Below, in pieces: positions 42,001 to 53,299 of a DNA stretch of 64,000 nucleotides; position 1 is the stretch's first letter, and each line of letters starts with the position of its first letter. The stretch comes from Paraburkholderia sp. (GTDB taxonomy: Bacteria > Pseudomonadota > Gammaproteobacteria > Burkholderiales > Burkholderiaceae). The notes under the pieces were generated by a model. It did no database searches and was not told the origin of the DNA. It worked only from the letters and a program-made list of their open reading frames with translations. Location: NCBI RefSeq assembly GCF_026225065.1, contig NZ_JAMFSB010000289.1, positions 1 to 64,000 on the forward strand, written 5' to 3'. The translations under genes and the position numbers were made by a program.

Positions 42001-43011
42001 TTACAGCAAGCGATGGCCGAGCCACCAGCCCGCTGCAGCGAGCGCCGCTGACGCGGGGATGGTCAGAATCCACGCCCAGACAATATTGCCTGCCACGCCC
42101 CAGCGCACCGCGCTGAGTTTTTGCGTAGCGCCAACGCCGACAATCGCGCCGGTAATCGTATGGGTGGTGGACACTGGAATGCCGAGGAACGAGGCAATAA
42201 ACAACGTAATCGCACCGCCCGATTCCGCGCAAAAACCGCCGACCGGCTTGAGCTTGGTGATCTTCTGCCCCATCGTGCGGACAATGCGCCAGCCGCCGAA
42301 CAGTGTGCCCAACCCCATCGAAAGATAGCAGCCGCCGATCACCCACAGCGGCGGCGCGTCGGCGAGCGACGATGCATAGCCCGTCGCGATCAGCAGCATC
42401 CAGATGATGCCGATGGTTTTCTGCGCGTCGTTACCGCCGTGCCCGAGGCTATACATGCCGGCCGAAATCAGCTGATAGCGCCGAAAGCGTCCGTCAACCT
42501 TGCTCGGTGGTGTGCGGAAGTAGATCCACGACACCGCCAGCATGAAGAACGAGCCAAGCACAAAACCCAGCAGCGGCGAAATGAAGATGAACGCGACAGT
42601 CTTCATCAATCCGTCCAGGTTGAGCGAATGCCAGCCCGATTTGGCGAGCGCGGCGCCCACCAAACCGCCGATCAGCGCATGCGAGGAGCTCGACGGAATG
42701 CCGTAATGCCACGTGACGATGTTCCAGCCGATCGCGCCGACCAGCGCGCCGAAAATCACGTAGTGGTCGACGATGGCCGGATCGATCGTGCCCTTGCCGA
42801 CTGTCTGCGCGACTTTCAGGTGAAAGATGAAGTAGGCAATGACGTTGAACGCTGCGGCGAAAGCAACCGCCTGCTGCGGCTTGAGAACGCCGGTCGAGAC
42901 GACGGTGGCGATCGAGTTCGCCGCGTCGTGGAAGCCGTTCATGAAGTCGAACACCAGCGACACGGCGACCAGGGTGACGACCACCCAGATGGCGAGTTGT
43001 ATCGATTGCAT
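42001..43011 (-). CDS. Inorganic phosphate transporter (PiT family)
   Basis: FDFMNGFHDAANSIATVVSTGVLKPQQAVAFAAAFN; GIPVSTTHTITGAIVGVG. Confidence 0.95.
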   Translation of the reverse strand: MQSIQLAIWVVVTLVAVSLVFDFMNGFHDAANSIATVVSTGVLKPQQAVAFAAAFNVIAYFIFHLKVAQTVGKGTIDPAIVDHYVIFGALVGAIGWNIVTWHYGIPSSSSHALIGGLVGAALAKSGWHSLNLDGLMKTVAFIFISPLLGFVLGSFFMLAVSWIYFRTPPSKVDGRFRRYQLISAGMYSLGHGGNDAQKTIGIIWMLLIATGYASSLADAPPLWVIGGCYLSMGLGTLFGGWRIVRTMGQKITKLKPVGGFCAESGGAITLFIASFLGIPVSTTHTITGAIVGVGATQKLSAVRWGVAGNIVWAWILTIPASAALAAAGWWLGHRLL

Positions 43012-43637
43012 TAGGCGTTTTCCAGCACGATGCCTTCGAGAATGTTCGCCACGTCCTCACATTTGTCAGTGATGGTTTCGAGCAGTTCGTAGATCGCCTT
43101 CAGCTTGATCAGCGTCTTGACGTTGTCTTCCTCGCGAAAGAGCTTCGATATGGCCGAGCGCAGCACGCGGTCGGCTTCGGATTCCAGACGGTCGATATCC
43201 TCGCAGGCCTTCAGGATCTGGCTTGCCTGCTTCATGTCCGACAGCAGGCTGACCGCAAACTGCACGCGCTCGGCGGTCGCTGTGCAGATATGCGCCAACT
43301 GGCTGGCCTCAGAGGTCACCGCCTGCACGTCATAGAGCGAAATCGCGGTGGCAACGTCCTCCATCAGGTCGAGGATGTCGTCCATCGTGGTGATCAACTT
43401 GTGGATTTCGTCGCGGTCGAGCGGCGTGATGAAAGTCTTGTGCAGCAGGTCAATGGTTTCGTGCGTGAGCTTGTCTGCAGCCTTTTCGGCCTTCTGCACG
43501 TTTTGCTTATGGACCTCGGCGTCTTGCAGGTTGTCGATCAGCAGCTCGAGTTCGTGGCTCGCCGAAACAATGCAATTTGCGTGCTGGTTGAAGATTTCAA
43601 AGAACTTGCCCTCGGTGGGCATGAATCGACCGAACAT
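43011..43637 (-). CDS. DUF47 / PhoU-like phosphate transport regulator
   Basis: MFGRFMPTEGKFFEIFNQHANCIVSASHELELLI...TTMDDILDLMEDVATAISLY; abuts pit. Confidence 0.92.
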   Translation of the reverse strand: MFGRFMPTEGKFFEIFNQHANCIVSASHELELLIDNLQDAEVHKQNVQKAEKAADKLTHETIDLLHKTFITPLDRDEIHKLITTMDDILDLMEDVATAISLYDVQAVTSEASQLAHICTATAERVQFAVSLLSDMKQASQILKACEDIDRLESEADRVLRSAISKLFREEDNVKTLIKLKAIYELLETITDKCEDVANILEGIVLENA

Positions 43638-43753
43638 TGGAATCCCGGGAATTGGTCACATTGCGACTGACATAAAACGGCAATATTGTACCGTCCCCGG
43701 GATAGGGTCGCACCTTTGAAAACGTCGTTACAACAGGGGCGGCAGATTCCTCT

Positions 43754-45142
43754 TTACTCGGCGTAGAAGTTTTGCGCGCCGGCAAAATTATCGAACTTCG
43801 TGTATTGGCCGTGGAACGTGAGGCGAACAGGACCGATTGGCCCGTTACGCTGTTTGCCGATGATGATTTCCGCCGTGCCCTTATCCGGGCTGTCCGGGTT
43901 GTAGACCTCGTCGCGGTAGATGAACAGGATCACGTCGGCATCCTGCTCGATGGCGCCCGATTCACGCAAATCCGACATGATTGGACGCTTGTTCGGGCGC
44001 TGTTCCAGACCGCGGTTCAACTGCGACAGGGCAATCACCGGCACGTCGAGTTCTTTGGCGAGACTTTTCAGCGAACGCGAAATTTCCGAAATTTCGGTCG
44101 CGCGGTTTTCGCCAGCCGACGATGAGCCGCTCATCAGCTGCAAATAGTCGATGATGATCAAACCCAGCTTGCCGCACTGGCGTGACAGCCGGCGCGCCCG
44201 CGAGCGTAGTTCCATCGGGTTCAGACCGCCGGTTTCGTCGATGAAGATTTGCGCTTCGCTCATCTTCTGCACCGCGTGCGTCAGTTTCGGCCAATCCTCG
44301 TCGGTGAGACGCCCTGTACGCATCCGATGCTGGTCGAGCCGGCCAACCGAGCCGAGCATACGCATCGTGAGCTGGGTGCCCGGCATTTCCATCGAAAACA
44401 CCGCCACCGGCAAACCGTACTCAACTGCCACGTACTCGCCGACATTCATCGAGAACGCCGTCTTACCCATCGACGGCCGACCCGCCACGATGATCAGTTC
44501 GCCGCCGTGCATGCCGGAGGTCATCCGGTCGAGGTCGACGAAGCCGGTCGGCGTGCCGGTCACATCGCTCGGATTGGCGGTGTGATACAGCGTGTCGATC
44601 CGCTCGACCACCTGTGTGAGCAGAGGCCCGATTTCGAGGAATCCCTGCGTACCGCGCGCGCCATCCTCGGCGATCGAAAACACCTTCGATTCGGCTTCGT
44701 CCAGCAGTTGGCGAACTTCCTTGCCCTGCGGATTGAAAGCGTCGGCGGAGATTTCGTCCGCGACCGATACCAGCCGGCGCAGGACCGCGCGATCACGCAC
44801 GATTTCCGCATAACGCCGGATATTCGCCGCGCTCGGCGTGTTCTGCGCCAGCGCATTCAGGTAAGCGAGTCCGCCGACCTCTTCCGCCTTGCCCGCAGTG
44901 CCCAACGCCTCATAGACCGTGATCACGTCGGCCGGACGCGTCGCCGCGATTAGCTTGCCGATGTGTTCGAAGATGATGCGGTGGTCATAGCGGTAGAAGT
45001 CGCTTTGCGACAGGAAATCGGCGATGCGGTCCCACGCGGCATTGTCGAGCAGCAGGCCGCCCAGCACCGATTGCTCGGCCTCAATCGAATGCGGCGGGAC
45101 TTTTAGCGACTCGATCTGGGGATCTTTGGACGGTGCGTTCAT
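43754..45142 (-). CDS. dnaB: Replicative DNA helicase DnaB
   Basis: VPPHSIEAEQSVLGGLLLDNAAWDRIADFL; IIVAGRPSMGKTAFSMNVGEYVAV. Confidence 0.98.
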   Translation of the reverse strand: MNAPSKDPQIESLKVPPHSIEAEQSVLGGLLLDNAAWDRIADFLSQSDFYRYDHRIIFEHIGKLIAATRPADVITVYEALGTAGKAEEVGGLAYLNALAQNTPSAANIRRYAEIVRDRAVLRRLVSVADEISADAFNPQGKEVRQLLDEAESKVFSIAEDGARGTQGFLEIGPLLTQVVERIDTLYHTANPSDVTGTPTGFVDLDRMTSGMHGGELIIVAGRPSMGKTAFSMNVGEYVAVEYGLPVAVFSMEMPGTQLTMRMLGSVGRLDQHRMRTGRLTDEDWPKLTHAVQKMSEAQIFIDETGGLNPMELRSRARRLSRQCGKLGLIIIDYLQLMSGSSSAGENRATEISEISRSLKSLAKELDVPVIALSQLNRGLEQRPNKRPIMSDLRESGAIEQDADVILFIYRDEVYNPDSPDKGTAEIIIGKQRNGPIGPVRLTFHGQYTKFDNFAGAQNFYAE

Positions 45143-45192
45143 GGGATGGAATTATCGGGCAAATGCTACCCGTAAGGTATAGAACGGCCAAC

Positions 45193-45229
45193 AAAAAAGG
45201 CAGGGGCCGGTCACCCGGCCCCTGCCTTT
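45193..45229 (-). terminator. Terminator of the rpsF-priB-rpsR-rplI operon
   Basis: AAAGGCAGGGGCCGG-tcac-CCGGCCCCTGCCTTT perfect arms; U-tract on minus-strand transcript. Confidence 0.88.
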
Positions 45230-45281
45230 CACCGGTCAGACTACCCGGCAAATATTGCTTCGATGCTTTGACGCAGTCGGC

Positions 45282-45734
45282 TTAGACGTGTTCGCCCAGC
45301 ACCGACACCGTCACATCGACGAGAACGTCGGTGTGCAGCGAGATTTGCACTGAGTGGTCGCCCACCAGCTTCAGCGGGCCTTCCGGCAGACGCACTTGCG
45401 CCTTTTCCACTGCGAAGCCTTGCTTGACCAAGGCTTCAGCGATGTCGGCGTTCGTCACCGAACCGAACAGACGGCCGTCGACGCCAGCCTTCTGAGCGAT
45501 CTGAACCGTCGAGCCTGCCAGCTTTTCGCCTTGAGCTTGAGCAGTTGCCAGCTTTTCAGCGGCAACCTTTTCCAGTTCTGCGCGGCGGACTTCGAATTCA
45601 GCGAGTGCGTCTTTCGTTGCGCGGCGTGCGTGCTTGTTCGGGATCAGGAAGTTACGTGCGTAACCGTCCTTCACCTTGACGATGTCGCCCAGGTTGCCCA
45701 GGTTGACGACTTTTTCCAGAAGAATAACTTGCAT
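45282..45734 (-). CDS. rplI: 50S ribosomal protein L9
   Basis: [40 protein letters not shown]. Confidence 0.99.
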   Translation of the reverse strand: MQVILLEKVVNLGNLGDIVKVKDGYARNFLIPNKHARRATKDALAEFEVRRAELEKVAAEKLATAQAQGEKLAGSTVQIAQKAGVDGRLFGSVTNADIAEALVKQGFAVEKAQVRLPEGPLKLVGDHSVQISLHTDVLVDVTVSVLGEHV

Positions 45735-45761
45735 TCTGATGCTCCTTGTCGCGTCGTCGGG

Positions 45762-46037
45762 TTAGGCCTTGTGCTGGTCGGTGTACGGCACCAGCGCGAG
45801 GAAACGTGCGCGCTTGATTGCCGTATCCAGCTGGCGTTGATAGTGCGACTTCGTACCCGTGAGACGCGCCGGCGTGATCTTGCCGTTTTCGCCAATGAAG
45901 TCCTTCAGCGTTTCGATGTCTTTGTAGTCGATCTGATCGACACCAGCTGCCGTGAAACGGCAGAACTTCTTGCGCTTGAAGAGCGGATTTTGTTGCTGAC
46001 GACGCTTGTCGAATTTCTTACCAGTCGGGCGGGGCAT
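45762..46037 (-). CDS. rpsR: 30S ribosomal protein S18
   Basis: [51 protein letters not shown]. Confidence 0.99.
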   Translation of the reverse strand: MPRPTGKKFDKRRQQQNPLFKRKKFCRFTAAGVDQIDYKDIETLKDFIGENGKITPARLTGTKSHYQRQLDTAIKRARFLALVPYTDQHKA

Positions 46038-46039
46038 GT

Positions 46040-46339
46040 TCAGTCCTTTCCAATGTCCTGCAATGCTGTGATGTGAAATACCAGGGTTCTTGCGTTGCGG
46101 CTTTTCTTCGCCAGGAAGCCGGTGAAGAGCGTTTCGACGCCCATCGCACAGCTTTCCAGCTTGCCGCTCGCCTCGCCGGCCGCCACCGCCGCCATCGTCA
46201 GTTCAACTTGCCGGGCTATGCCGGCTTCGACGACTTCAGTGCGGTGTTGCAACGTGCAGCTTGCGATCGGAACGCCGGCGGGGGTGTACCGCACCGGTTC
46301 GCGTTCAACGACGCTGGCCGTAAGTTGCAGCCGATTCAT
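46040..46339 (-). CDS. priB: Primosomal replication protein N (PriB)
   Basis: [40 protein letters not shown]; in rpsF-rpsR operon. Confidence 0.94.
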   Translation of the reverse strand: MNRLQLTASVVEREPVRYTPAGVPIASCTLQHRTEVVEAGIARQVELTMAAVAAGEASGKLESCAMGVETLFTGFLAKKSRNARTLVFHITALQDIGKD

Positions 46340-46391
46340 ATACCTTTTGGCGAGAGCGACGCTTTTGCCTGGTAGCTTAAATTAGTGTGTC

Positions 46392-46784
46392 TTAAGCCTG
46401 CGCTTCGGACGGCTGCGTGGTGGTGGTGGTGGTCGTAGCAGCTGCCTTCTTGGCTTCTTCGCGCTGCACTTCCTTCATCATCGGCGACGGGCCGGTTTCG
46501 GCCTTCTTCAGCTTGACGATCAGGTGACGCAGAACCGCGTCGTTGAACTTGAATGCGTGTTCCAGCTCGTCGAGCGTGGTTTGGTCGCATTCGATGTTCA
46601 GGCAGACGTAGTGAGCCTTCGCGAGTTTCTCGATCATGTAGGCCAGTTGGCGACGGCCCCAGTCTTCGATACGGTGGATCTGGCCACCGTGCGAGGTGAT
46701 CGTGGTCTTGTAACGCTCGATCATGGCGGGCACTTGCTCGCTCTGATCGGGGTGCACAATAAAGACGATTTCATAATGACGCAT
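46392..46784 (-). CDS. rpsF: 30S ribosomal protein S6
   Basis: [49 protein letters not shown]. Confidence 0.99.
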   Translation of the reverse strand: MRHYEIVFIVHPDQSEQVPAMIERYKTTITSHGGQIHRIEDWGRRQLAYMIEKLAKAHYVCLNIECDQTTLDELEHAFKFNDAVLRHLIVKLKKAETGPSPMMKEVQREEAKKAAATTTTTTTQPSEAQA

Positions 46785-46987
46785 ACACACTCCTTGTGGA
46801 CTTGTGGATTAGAGCCACCCGGGCGTCTGAACCGGTGTGGCAAGTGAGAAGCCGAAGATTGTAGCCCGAATGGGGACGGGTTGCAACATATCCCGTTAAT
46901 TTGCCACGCGATTCGGGTGTGTTTTCAAGGGTTTAGGGCTATGTGACGGCTCCCAGCCCGCGCCTGACCACGCACGGCGCCCTCTGA

Positions 46988-47899
46988 TCAAGCCTCCCCG
47001 CTCCAATATCCTGGCCGCGCATAGACTTCTTTCAGGTAGTCGATGAAGTAACGCACCTTGGCCGGCACGTAACGTTGCTGTGGGTAGACCGCGAGGATGT
47101 CGTAATCGGGCAGCGCGAACTCGTCGAGCACCGTTTCCAGTTCGCCGCGCGCGAGTTGCTGCTGGATCTCCCACGTCGAGCGCCAGCCAAGCCCCAGCCC
47201 TTCCGAGACCCAGCGGTGCAGCAACTCGCCGTCGTTGCAATCGAGCGTGCCCCCCACCCGCACTGTCGCCAGCTTGCCGTTGCGCCGGAAGTACCAGCCG
47301 CGGTTCTGGCCCCCTTGCAGGTTGAAGGCGAGGCAATTGTGCTGCGGCAGGTCTTCGAGCGTCTTCGGCCTGCCGTGCTTGCGGAAATACTCCGGCGTGC
47401 CGCAGACCACACGGCGGTTCGAGGCCAGCTTCACCGCGACGAAATTCTGATCGACCGCGCCGCCGATGCGAATCGACAGGTCATAGCCTTCGCGCACCAG
47501 ATCCACCACCCGGTCGGTCAGATTGAACGACAACTGCAGTTCCGGCTTGTCGGCAAGAAACGGCGGCGCGAGCGGTGCGACATGTTTGCGGCCAAAAGCT
47601 GCCGGCGCCGACACGATCAGGTGTCCAGTCACGGCCCGGCGGCCCGCTGCGAGCTCGTTTTCCGCCTGATCCCATTCGGATAGCAAACCGCGGCAGCGCT
47701 CCAGGAACGCCGCGCCCTCTTCGCTCACCACGAGACGCCGCGTCGAGCGGTACATCAACTTTACGCCGAGGCGCTTTTCCAGCGCATCGATGCGCCGTCC
47801 GAGGATCACCGGCGACACACCCTCCTCCAGCGCTGCGGCAGCCAGACTGCCCGCGTCGGCCACCCGCACGAAGGTTTCGATCTGCTTGAAGCGGTCCAT
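46988..47899 (-). CDS. LysR-family transcriptional regulator
   Basis: MDRFKQIETFVRVADAGSLAAAALEEGVSPVILGRRIDALEKRLGVKLMYRSTRRLVVSEEG. Confidence 0.93.
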   Translation of the reverse strand: MDRFKQIETFVRVADAGSLAAAALEEGVSPVILGRRIDALEKRLGVKLMYRSTRRLVVSEEGAAFLERCRGLLSEWDQAENELAAGRRAVTGHLIVSAPAAFGRKHVAPLAPPFLADKPELQLSFNLTDRVVDLVREGYDLSIRIGGAVDQNFVAVKLASNRRVVCGTPEYFRKHGRPKTLEDLPQHNCLAFNLQGGQNRGWYFRRNGKLATVRVGGTLDCNDGELLHRWVSEGLGLGWRSTWEIQQQLARGELETVLDEFALPDYDILAVYPQQRYVPAKVRYFIDYLKEVYARPGYWSGEA

Positions 47900-48120
47900 T
47901 GTCGTCTCCTGTGTCGACCCGAGTTCGCCCTTTGGCGCGCTACTCGGGTCCCATGCAAGCGGGTTGCAACCGCCTTGCACGCCGTCTCCCCGGTCACTGC
48001 CATTCCATACTTTTTGTTTCGAAATAAGCGACCCGGACTGATCTTATCAAACCTTTGGGTGAGGCCTAAAGTCTGTCTCAACCCCCTCGATCCGCATTCA
48101 AAGACATTCAGGAGACATTC

Positions 48121-49896
48121 ATGGCCAAGATGAGAGCCGTCGACGCAGCGGTACTGGTGCTCGAAAAAGAAGGCATCGACACCGCCTTCGGTGTACCGGG
48201 CGCCGCAATCAACCCGTTCTACTCGGCCATGCGCAAGGCAGGCAACATCAGCCACGTGCTGGCGCGCCACGTCGAAGGCGCATCGCATATGGCCGAAGGC
48301 TATACGCGTGCGCAGCCGGGCAACATCGGCGTGTGTATCGGCACGTCCGGCCCCGCCGGCACCGACATGATCACCGGTTTGTACTCCGCTCAGGCTGACT
48401 CGATTCCTATTCTGGCTATCACGGGTCAGGCGCCCCGCGCGCGTCTGTACAAGGAAGATTTCCAGGCCGTCGATATCGAATCGATCGCCAAGCCCGTCAC
48501 CAAGTGGGCCGTCACCGTGCGCGAGCCGGCGCTGGTGCCGCGCGTGTTTCAGCAGGCGTTCCACCTGATGCGCTCGGGCCGTCCCGGTCCGGTGCTGATC
48601 GATCTGCCGATCGACGTGCAGCTCGCCGAAATCGAATTCGATATCGATACGTATGAACCGCTGCCGGTCTACAAGCCGAAGGCGACCCGCAAGCAGATCG
48701 AAGCGGCGCTCACGCTCCTGAACAATTCCGAGAAGCCGCTGATCGTCTCCGGTGGTGGCGTGCTCAACGCAGCCGCGGAAGACCTGTTGGTCGAATTCGC
48801 CGAAACGATCGGCGTGCCGGTGATTCCGACGCTGATGTCGTGGGGCGCGATTCCCGACGATCACCCGTTGATGGCCGGCATGGTCGGCCTGCAGACGTCG
48901 CACCGCTACGGCAACGCGACCATGCTCGCCTCCGATTTCGTGCTCGGCATCGGCAACCGCTGGGCGAACCGTCACACAGGCAGCGTCGAGGTCTACACCA
49001 AGGGCCGCAAGTTTGTGCACGTGGACATCGAGCCGACGCAGATTGGCCGCGTGTTTGGGCCGGACCTCGGCATCGTGTCGGACGCGAAGGCTGCGCTCGA
49101 ACTGTTCGTCGAAGTGGCGAAAGAGTGGAAGACCGCCGGCAAGCTCAAGGACCGCAGCGCATGGGTCGCAGACTGCCGGGAACGCAAGCGGACGCTGCAA
49201 CGCAAGACGCACTTCGACAACGTGCCGATGAAACCGCAACGCGTGTACGAAGAGATGAACCAGGTGTTCGGCCGCGATACGTGCTACGTGAGCACGATCG
49301 GTTTGTCGCAGATCGCCGGTGCACAGTTCCTGCACGTCTACAAGGCGCGTAACTGGATCAACTGCGGCCAGGCCGGCCCGCTCGGCTGGACGATTCCCGC
49401 AGCGCTCGGTGTGCGTGTCGCGGACCCGCAACGTCCGATCGTCGCGCTCTCCGGCGACTACGACTTCCAGTTCATGATCGAAGAGCTCGCCGTCGGCGCG
49501 CAATTCAAGCTGCCCTACGTGCATGTGGTGGTGAACAACTCGTACCTCGGGTTGATCCGCCAGGCCCAGCGTGCCTTCGATATGGACTTCTGCGTGCAGC
49601 TCGCGTTCGACAACATCAACGCGCCGGAAGTGAATGGCTATGGTGTCGATCACGTTGCGGTGGCCGAAGGTCTCGGTTGCAAGGCGATCCGCGTGTTCAA
49701 GCCGGAAGAACTGAAGCCGGCCCTGCAAAAAGCCCAGTCGATGCTGTCCGAGTTCAACGTGCCGGTGATCGTCGAAGTGATTCTCGAGCGTGTGACGAAC
49801 ATCTCGATGGGCACCGAAATCGACGCCATCAACGAGTTCGAAGAACTGGCGGCCAAGCGCGAAGATGCGCCGAGCGCCATCAGCATGCTCGACTGA
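48121..49896 (+). CDS. gcl: Glyoxylate carboligase
   Basis: [64 protein letters not shown]. Confidence 0.97.
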   Translation: MAKMRAVDAAVLVLEKEGIDTAFGVPGAAINPFYSAMRKAGNISHVLARHVEGASHMAEGYTRAQPGNIGVCIGTSGPAGTDMITGLYSAQADSIPILAITGQAPRARLYKEDFQAVDIESIAKPVTKWAVTVREPALVPRVFQQAFHLMRSGRPGPVLIDLPIDVQLAEIEFDIDTYEPLPVYKPKATRKQIEAALTLLNNSEKPLIVSGGGVLNAAAEDLLVEFAETIGVPVIPTLMSWGAIPDDHPLMAGMVGLQTSHRYGNATMLASDFVLGIGNRWANRHTGSVEVYTKGRKFVHVDIEPTQIGRVFGPDLGIVSDAKAALELFVEVAKEWKTAGKLKDRSAWVADCRERKRTLQRKTHFDNVPMKPQRVYEEMNQVFGRDTCYVSTIGLSQIAGAQFLHVYKARNWINCGQAGPLGWTIPAALGVRVADPQRPIVALSGDYDFQFMIEELAVGAQFKLPYVHVVVNNSYLGLIRQAQRAFDMDFCVQLAFDNINAPEVNGYGVDHVAVAEGLGCKAIRVFKPEELKPALQKAQSMLSEFNVPVIVEVILERVTNISMGTEIDAINEFEELAAKREDAPSAISMLD

Positions 49897-50013
49897 TCTT
49901 GCTCAGTTTTCCTGACTAGTTTGACCTGATCGATCGGGCGGTGCGGCGCGTAGTTGGCGCTTGCCCGCAGGATCGAAATTGTTTCATTGACCGACCAGCG
50001 AGACCCCAGCACC

Positions 50014-50823
50014 ATGCCGAAATTTGCAGCCAATCTCACCATGTTGTTCAACGAGGTCCCGTTCCTCGACCGCTTCGTAGCGGCTGCGGACGCGGGCTTT
50101 AACGCCGTCGAATTCCTGTTCCCCTATCCGTACAAAGTCGCTGAGCTGGCCGAGCGCCTGCAGCAGAACCGTCTGAAGCTCGTGCTGCACAACCTGCCTG
50201 CAGGCAACTGGGAAGCCGGCGAACGCGGCATTGCCTGCCTGCCGGATCGCGTCGGCGAGTTCCAGGAAGGCGTCGGCCGCGCGATCGAATATGCCAAGGC
50301 CCTCAAAGTGCCGCAGCTGAACTGCCTCGTCGGCATTCCTGGCCCAGGCGTCGATGCCGGCCGCGCTCACGCGACGATGGTCGACAACCTGCGCTTCGCC
50401 GCCGGCGCGTTGAAGAAAGAAGGCATCAAGCTGCTGGTCGAGCCGTGCAATTCGTACGACATCCCAGGCTTTGCATTGAACCGCTCATCCGAGGGCCTCG
50501 ACGTGATTCGCGCCGTCGGCTCGGACAACCTGTTCCTGCAGTACGACATCTATCACATGCAGCGGATGGAGGGCGAGCTCGCCGCCACCATCAAGAAGAA
50601 CCTGGCGTCGATCGCGCATATCCAGCTTGCCGACAATCCGGGTCGCAACGAACCGGGCACGGGTGAAATCAACTACCCGTTCCTGTTCGACCTGCTCGAT
50701 TCGCTCGGCTATGACGGATACATCGGCTGCGAATACAAGCCGCGCACGACAACCACCGAAGGTCTGGACTGGGTGCAGCGCGTTGCGGGCCAGGCACGTG
50801 GCGCGGCGCACGTCGCCTGCTGA
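50014..50823 (+). CDS. hyi: Hydroxypyruvate isomerase
   Basis: MPKFAANLTMLFNEVPFLDRFVAAADAGFNAVEFLFPYPY. Confidence 0.96.
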   Translation: MPKFAANLTMLFNEVPFLDRFVAAADAGFNAVEFLFPYPYKVAELAERLQQNRLKLVLHNLPAGNWEAGERGIACLPDRVGEFQEGVGRAIEYAKALKVPQLNCLVGIPGPGVDAGRAHATMVDNLRFAAGALKKEGIKLLVEPCNSYDIPGFALNRSSEGLDVIRAVGSDNLFLQYDIYHMQRMEGELAATIKKNLASIAHIQLADNPGRNEPGTGEINYPFLFDLLDSLGYDGYIGCEYKPRTTTTEGLDWVQRVAGQARGAAHVAC

Positions 50824-50880
50824 TCGATCAGATCGCCCTCCTGAACACTCTCGACCCCAACCCACTGGAGACATAGACAC

Positions 50881-51789
50881 ATGGCAAAGATTGGATTCAT
50901 CGGCCTCGGCATCATGGGCGCGCACATGGCGCGTAACCTTATCAAGGGCGGCCATTCGCTGTTCGTGAACGGCGCGTATCCGGTACCGGAAGACCTGAGC
51001 AAGACGACCACGGTGGTCGCCAACTCGACGGCCGTTGCGCAGGCTGCTGACATCGTCGTCATCATGGTGCCGGACACGCCGGACGTCGCCAACGTGCTGT
51101 TCGCCGACGACGGCGTCGCCAACGGCCTCACCAAAGGCAAGCTCGTGATCGACATGAGCTCGATCTCCCCGCTCGACACCCAGGCCTTCGCGAAGAAGAT
51201 CAACGCTCTCGGCGTGGACTATCTCGACGCGCCGGTGTCGGGCGGCGAAGTCGGCGCGCGTGAAGCGTCGCTGACGATCATGGTCGGCGGTCCGGAAAAG
51301 GCCTTTGCACTCGCCAAGCCGCTGTTCGAACTGATGGGCAAGAACATCTCGCTGATCGGCGATAACGGCGCGGGCCAGACCTGCAAGGTCGCGAACCAGA
51401 TCATCGTCGCACTGAACATCGAAGCGGTTGCAGAAGCGTTGCTGTTCGCTGCGCGTTCGGGCGCCGATCCGGAACGCGTCCGCAAGGCGCTGATGGGTGG
51501 CTTCGCTTCGTCGCGGATTCTCGAAGTGCACGGCGAGCGGATGACGAAGCGCACCTTCGATCCGGGCTTCCGCATCGAACTGCATCAGAAGGATCTGAAC
51601 CTCGCGCTCGACGGCGCACGCAAGCTGGGCATCGCGCTGCCGCACACGGCAAGCGCACAACAACTGTTCAGCGTGTGCGCAGCAAACGGTGGCAAGGCGT
51701 GGGATCACTCCGCGATGGTGCGTGCGCTTGAAATCATGGCGAACTTCGAAGTGGCTCAAGCACCGGGCAAAGAAGCGAAGGCGGCTTGA
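50881..51789 (+). CDS. garR: 2-hydroxy-3-oxopropionate (tartronate semialdehyde) reductase
   Basis: MAKIGFIGLGIMGAHMARNLIKGGHSLFV; DAPVSGGEVGAREASLTIMVGG; GxR adjacency to gcl-hyi. Confidence 0.94.
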   Translation: MAKIGFIGLGIMGAHMARNLIKGGHSLFVNGAYPVPEDLSKTTTVVANSTAVAQAADIVVIMVPDTPDVANVLFADDGVANGLTKGKLVIDMSSISPLDTQAFAKKINALGVDYLDAPVSGGEVGAREASLTIMVGGPEKAFALAKPLFELMGKNISLIGDNGAGQTCKVANQIIVALNIEAVAEALLFAARSGADPERVRKALMGGFASSRILEVHGERMTKRTFDPGFRIELHQKDLNLALDGARKLGIALPHTASAQQLFSVCAANGGKAWDHSAMVRALEIMANFEVAQAPGKEAKAA

Positions 51790-52096
51790 CGCGATAGCAG
51801 GGATACGCTGCTGAAACGCCCCTGGTTTTGCCTGCGGTATGACCACAGGTTTAGAGGCGATCAACGGCTGCAACATCGGTTGGCGTGAGCTCCATGCCAT
51901 TCATCACGTCAACCGGCAAGTGGGGCGTCCGGTGCGGTGCGCGGCACGCGTAGCGCATCGGACAAATCGTGCCGCTCTGGGCTGAGAGCGGCAAGTGGGG
52001 TCCGCAGCGGCACCCGTCGACGGCGGGGAAGCCTTGGTCGGTCAGACGTCGTCGTCGGGTGTCCGGCTGTCGGATAGTGCACACTGATACCACGCA

Positions 52097-52143
52097 AAAA
52101 AACGCGGCGATAAGGGCAATCAGCCCTTATCGCCGCGTTTTTT
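52097..52143. terminator. Bidirectional terminator between garR and asparaginase gene
   Basis: AAAAAACGCGGCGATAAGGGC-aatca-GCCCTTATCGCCGCGTTTTTT, 21-bp perfect arms. Confidence 0.95.
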
Positions 52144-52213
52144 GTTTCGCACGCAGGTTTCGAAGCGCGCGCAATACTTCATTAGTATCACGCACACTTC
52201 GCAGGTCACTACG

Positions 52214-53299
52214 TTAGTACTTGTCGAAGGCCTTCTGCAGCGCAACCGGTCCGGTACCACCCGCCGCGAGCGCCAGCATCAGCAGCACACGCGCCTTGTA
52301 CGGATTGAGCGCGCCCGCTGTGACGAAGCCAAGCGCATCGTCGGAGGCAGCGCCGTTGCGCATCACATGGCCCGAGCCGACCCGCGACGAGCGCACCACC
52401 ACCACGCCCTGGCTCACCGCATCGGCAAGCGCCTGCTGCACCGACGCGTGAATCGAACCGTTACCGGTGCCGGCCACCACAATTCCGCGTACGCCTGCCG
52501 CTACCAGGGCATCAACGCCGATCCGCGATACGCCAGCGTAACTCACGACGATCTCCACATTCGGCCACTTCGCGCCGATCACGAATTCCGTGTCGACCGT
52601 ATGCGGACGCACGACCTTACGCTGGAATTCCACTCGTCCGTCCTGCACCCAGCCAAGCGCGCCCACTTCCGGAGACTGGAACGCGTCCACTGCATAGGTG
52701 CTGGTTTTGACCACATCGCGCGCGCTGTGAATGCGGTTGTTGAATGCCACCAGCACGCCCTGCCCGTGCGCAGCCTGGCTCGCCGCGACAGTTACGGCAT
52801 TCAGCAGGTTCAGAGGACCGTCTGCGGAGAGCGCCGACGAAGGCCGCATCGCCGCAGTCAGCACGACTGGCTTGATGCTTTTTACGGTCAGATGCAACAG
52901 GTACGCGGTTTCTTCAAGCGTATCGGTGCCGTGCGTAATCACTACGCCGTCGATGTCGTCGCTCGCCAGCAACGCATTCACACGTTGCGCGAGGGTCGTC
53001 CACAGCGCAAGCGCCATGTCCTTGCTGTCGATGCTGGCGATCTGCTCAGGCTGAATCTGCGCGACACTCGAAAGCGCTGGAACCGCTTCGAGCAGGCGCT
53101 CGACGCCGACCACGCCGGCCTGATAGCCGGAGGTATTGGCGGCATCGGCGGCGGTACCGGCAATCGTGCCGCCCGTAGCCAATACCGCAATGCGTGGCAA
53201 AGCGTGCGCGGCGGCGGACTGGGGGCCGCTGGCCGGTGAAGCGGCGGCGGCAGAGCCGGCGCCCTGCGCGCCGGAAGAGGAAGGAGTCGAAGTATTCAT
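52214..53299 (-). CDS. L-asparaginase
   Basis: LPRIAVLATGGTIAGTAADAANTSGYQAG...VVITHGTDTLEETAYLL. Confidence 0.95.
   Translation of the reverse strand: MNTSTPSSSGAQGAGSAAAASPASGPQSAAAHALPRIAVLATGGTIAGTAADAANTSGYQAGVVGVERLLEAVPALSSVAQIQPEQIASIDSKDMALALWTTLAQRVNALLASDDIDGVVITHGTDTLEETAYLLHLTVKSIKPVVLTAAMRPSSALSADGPLNLLNAVTVAASQAAHGQGVLVAFNNRIHSARDVVKTSTYAVDAFQSPEVGALGWVQDGRVEFQRKVVRPHTVDTEFVIGAKWPNVEIVVSYAGVSRIGVDALVAAGVRGIVVAGTGNGSIHASVQQALADAVSQGVVVVRSSRVGSGHVMRNGAASDDALGFVTAGALNPYKARVLLMLALAAGGTGPVALQKAFDKY

Noticed and set aside
47806-49728. 640-aa minus-strand ORF
   Set aside because: Antisense to gcl; shadow ORF
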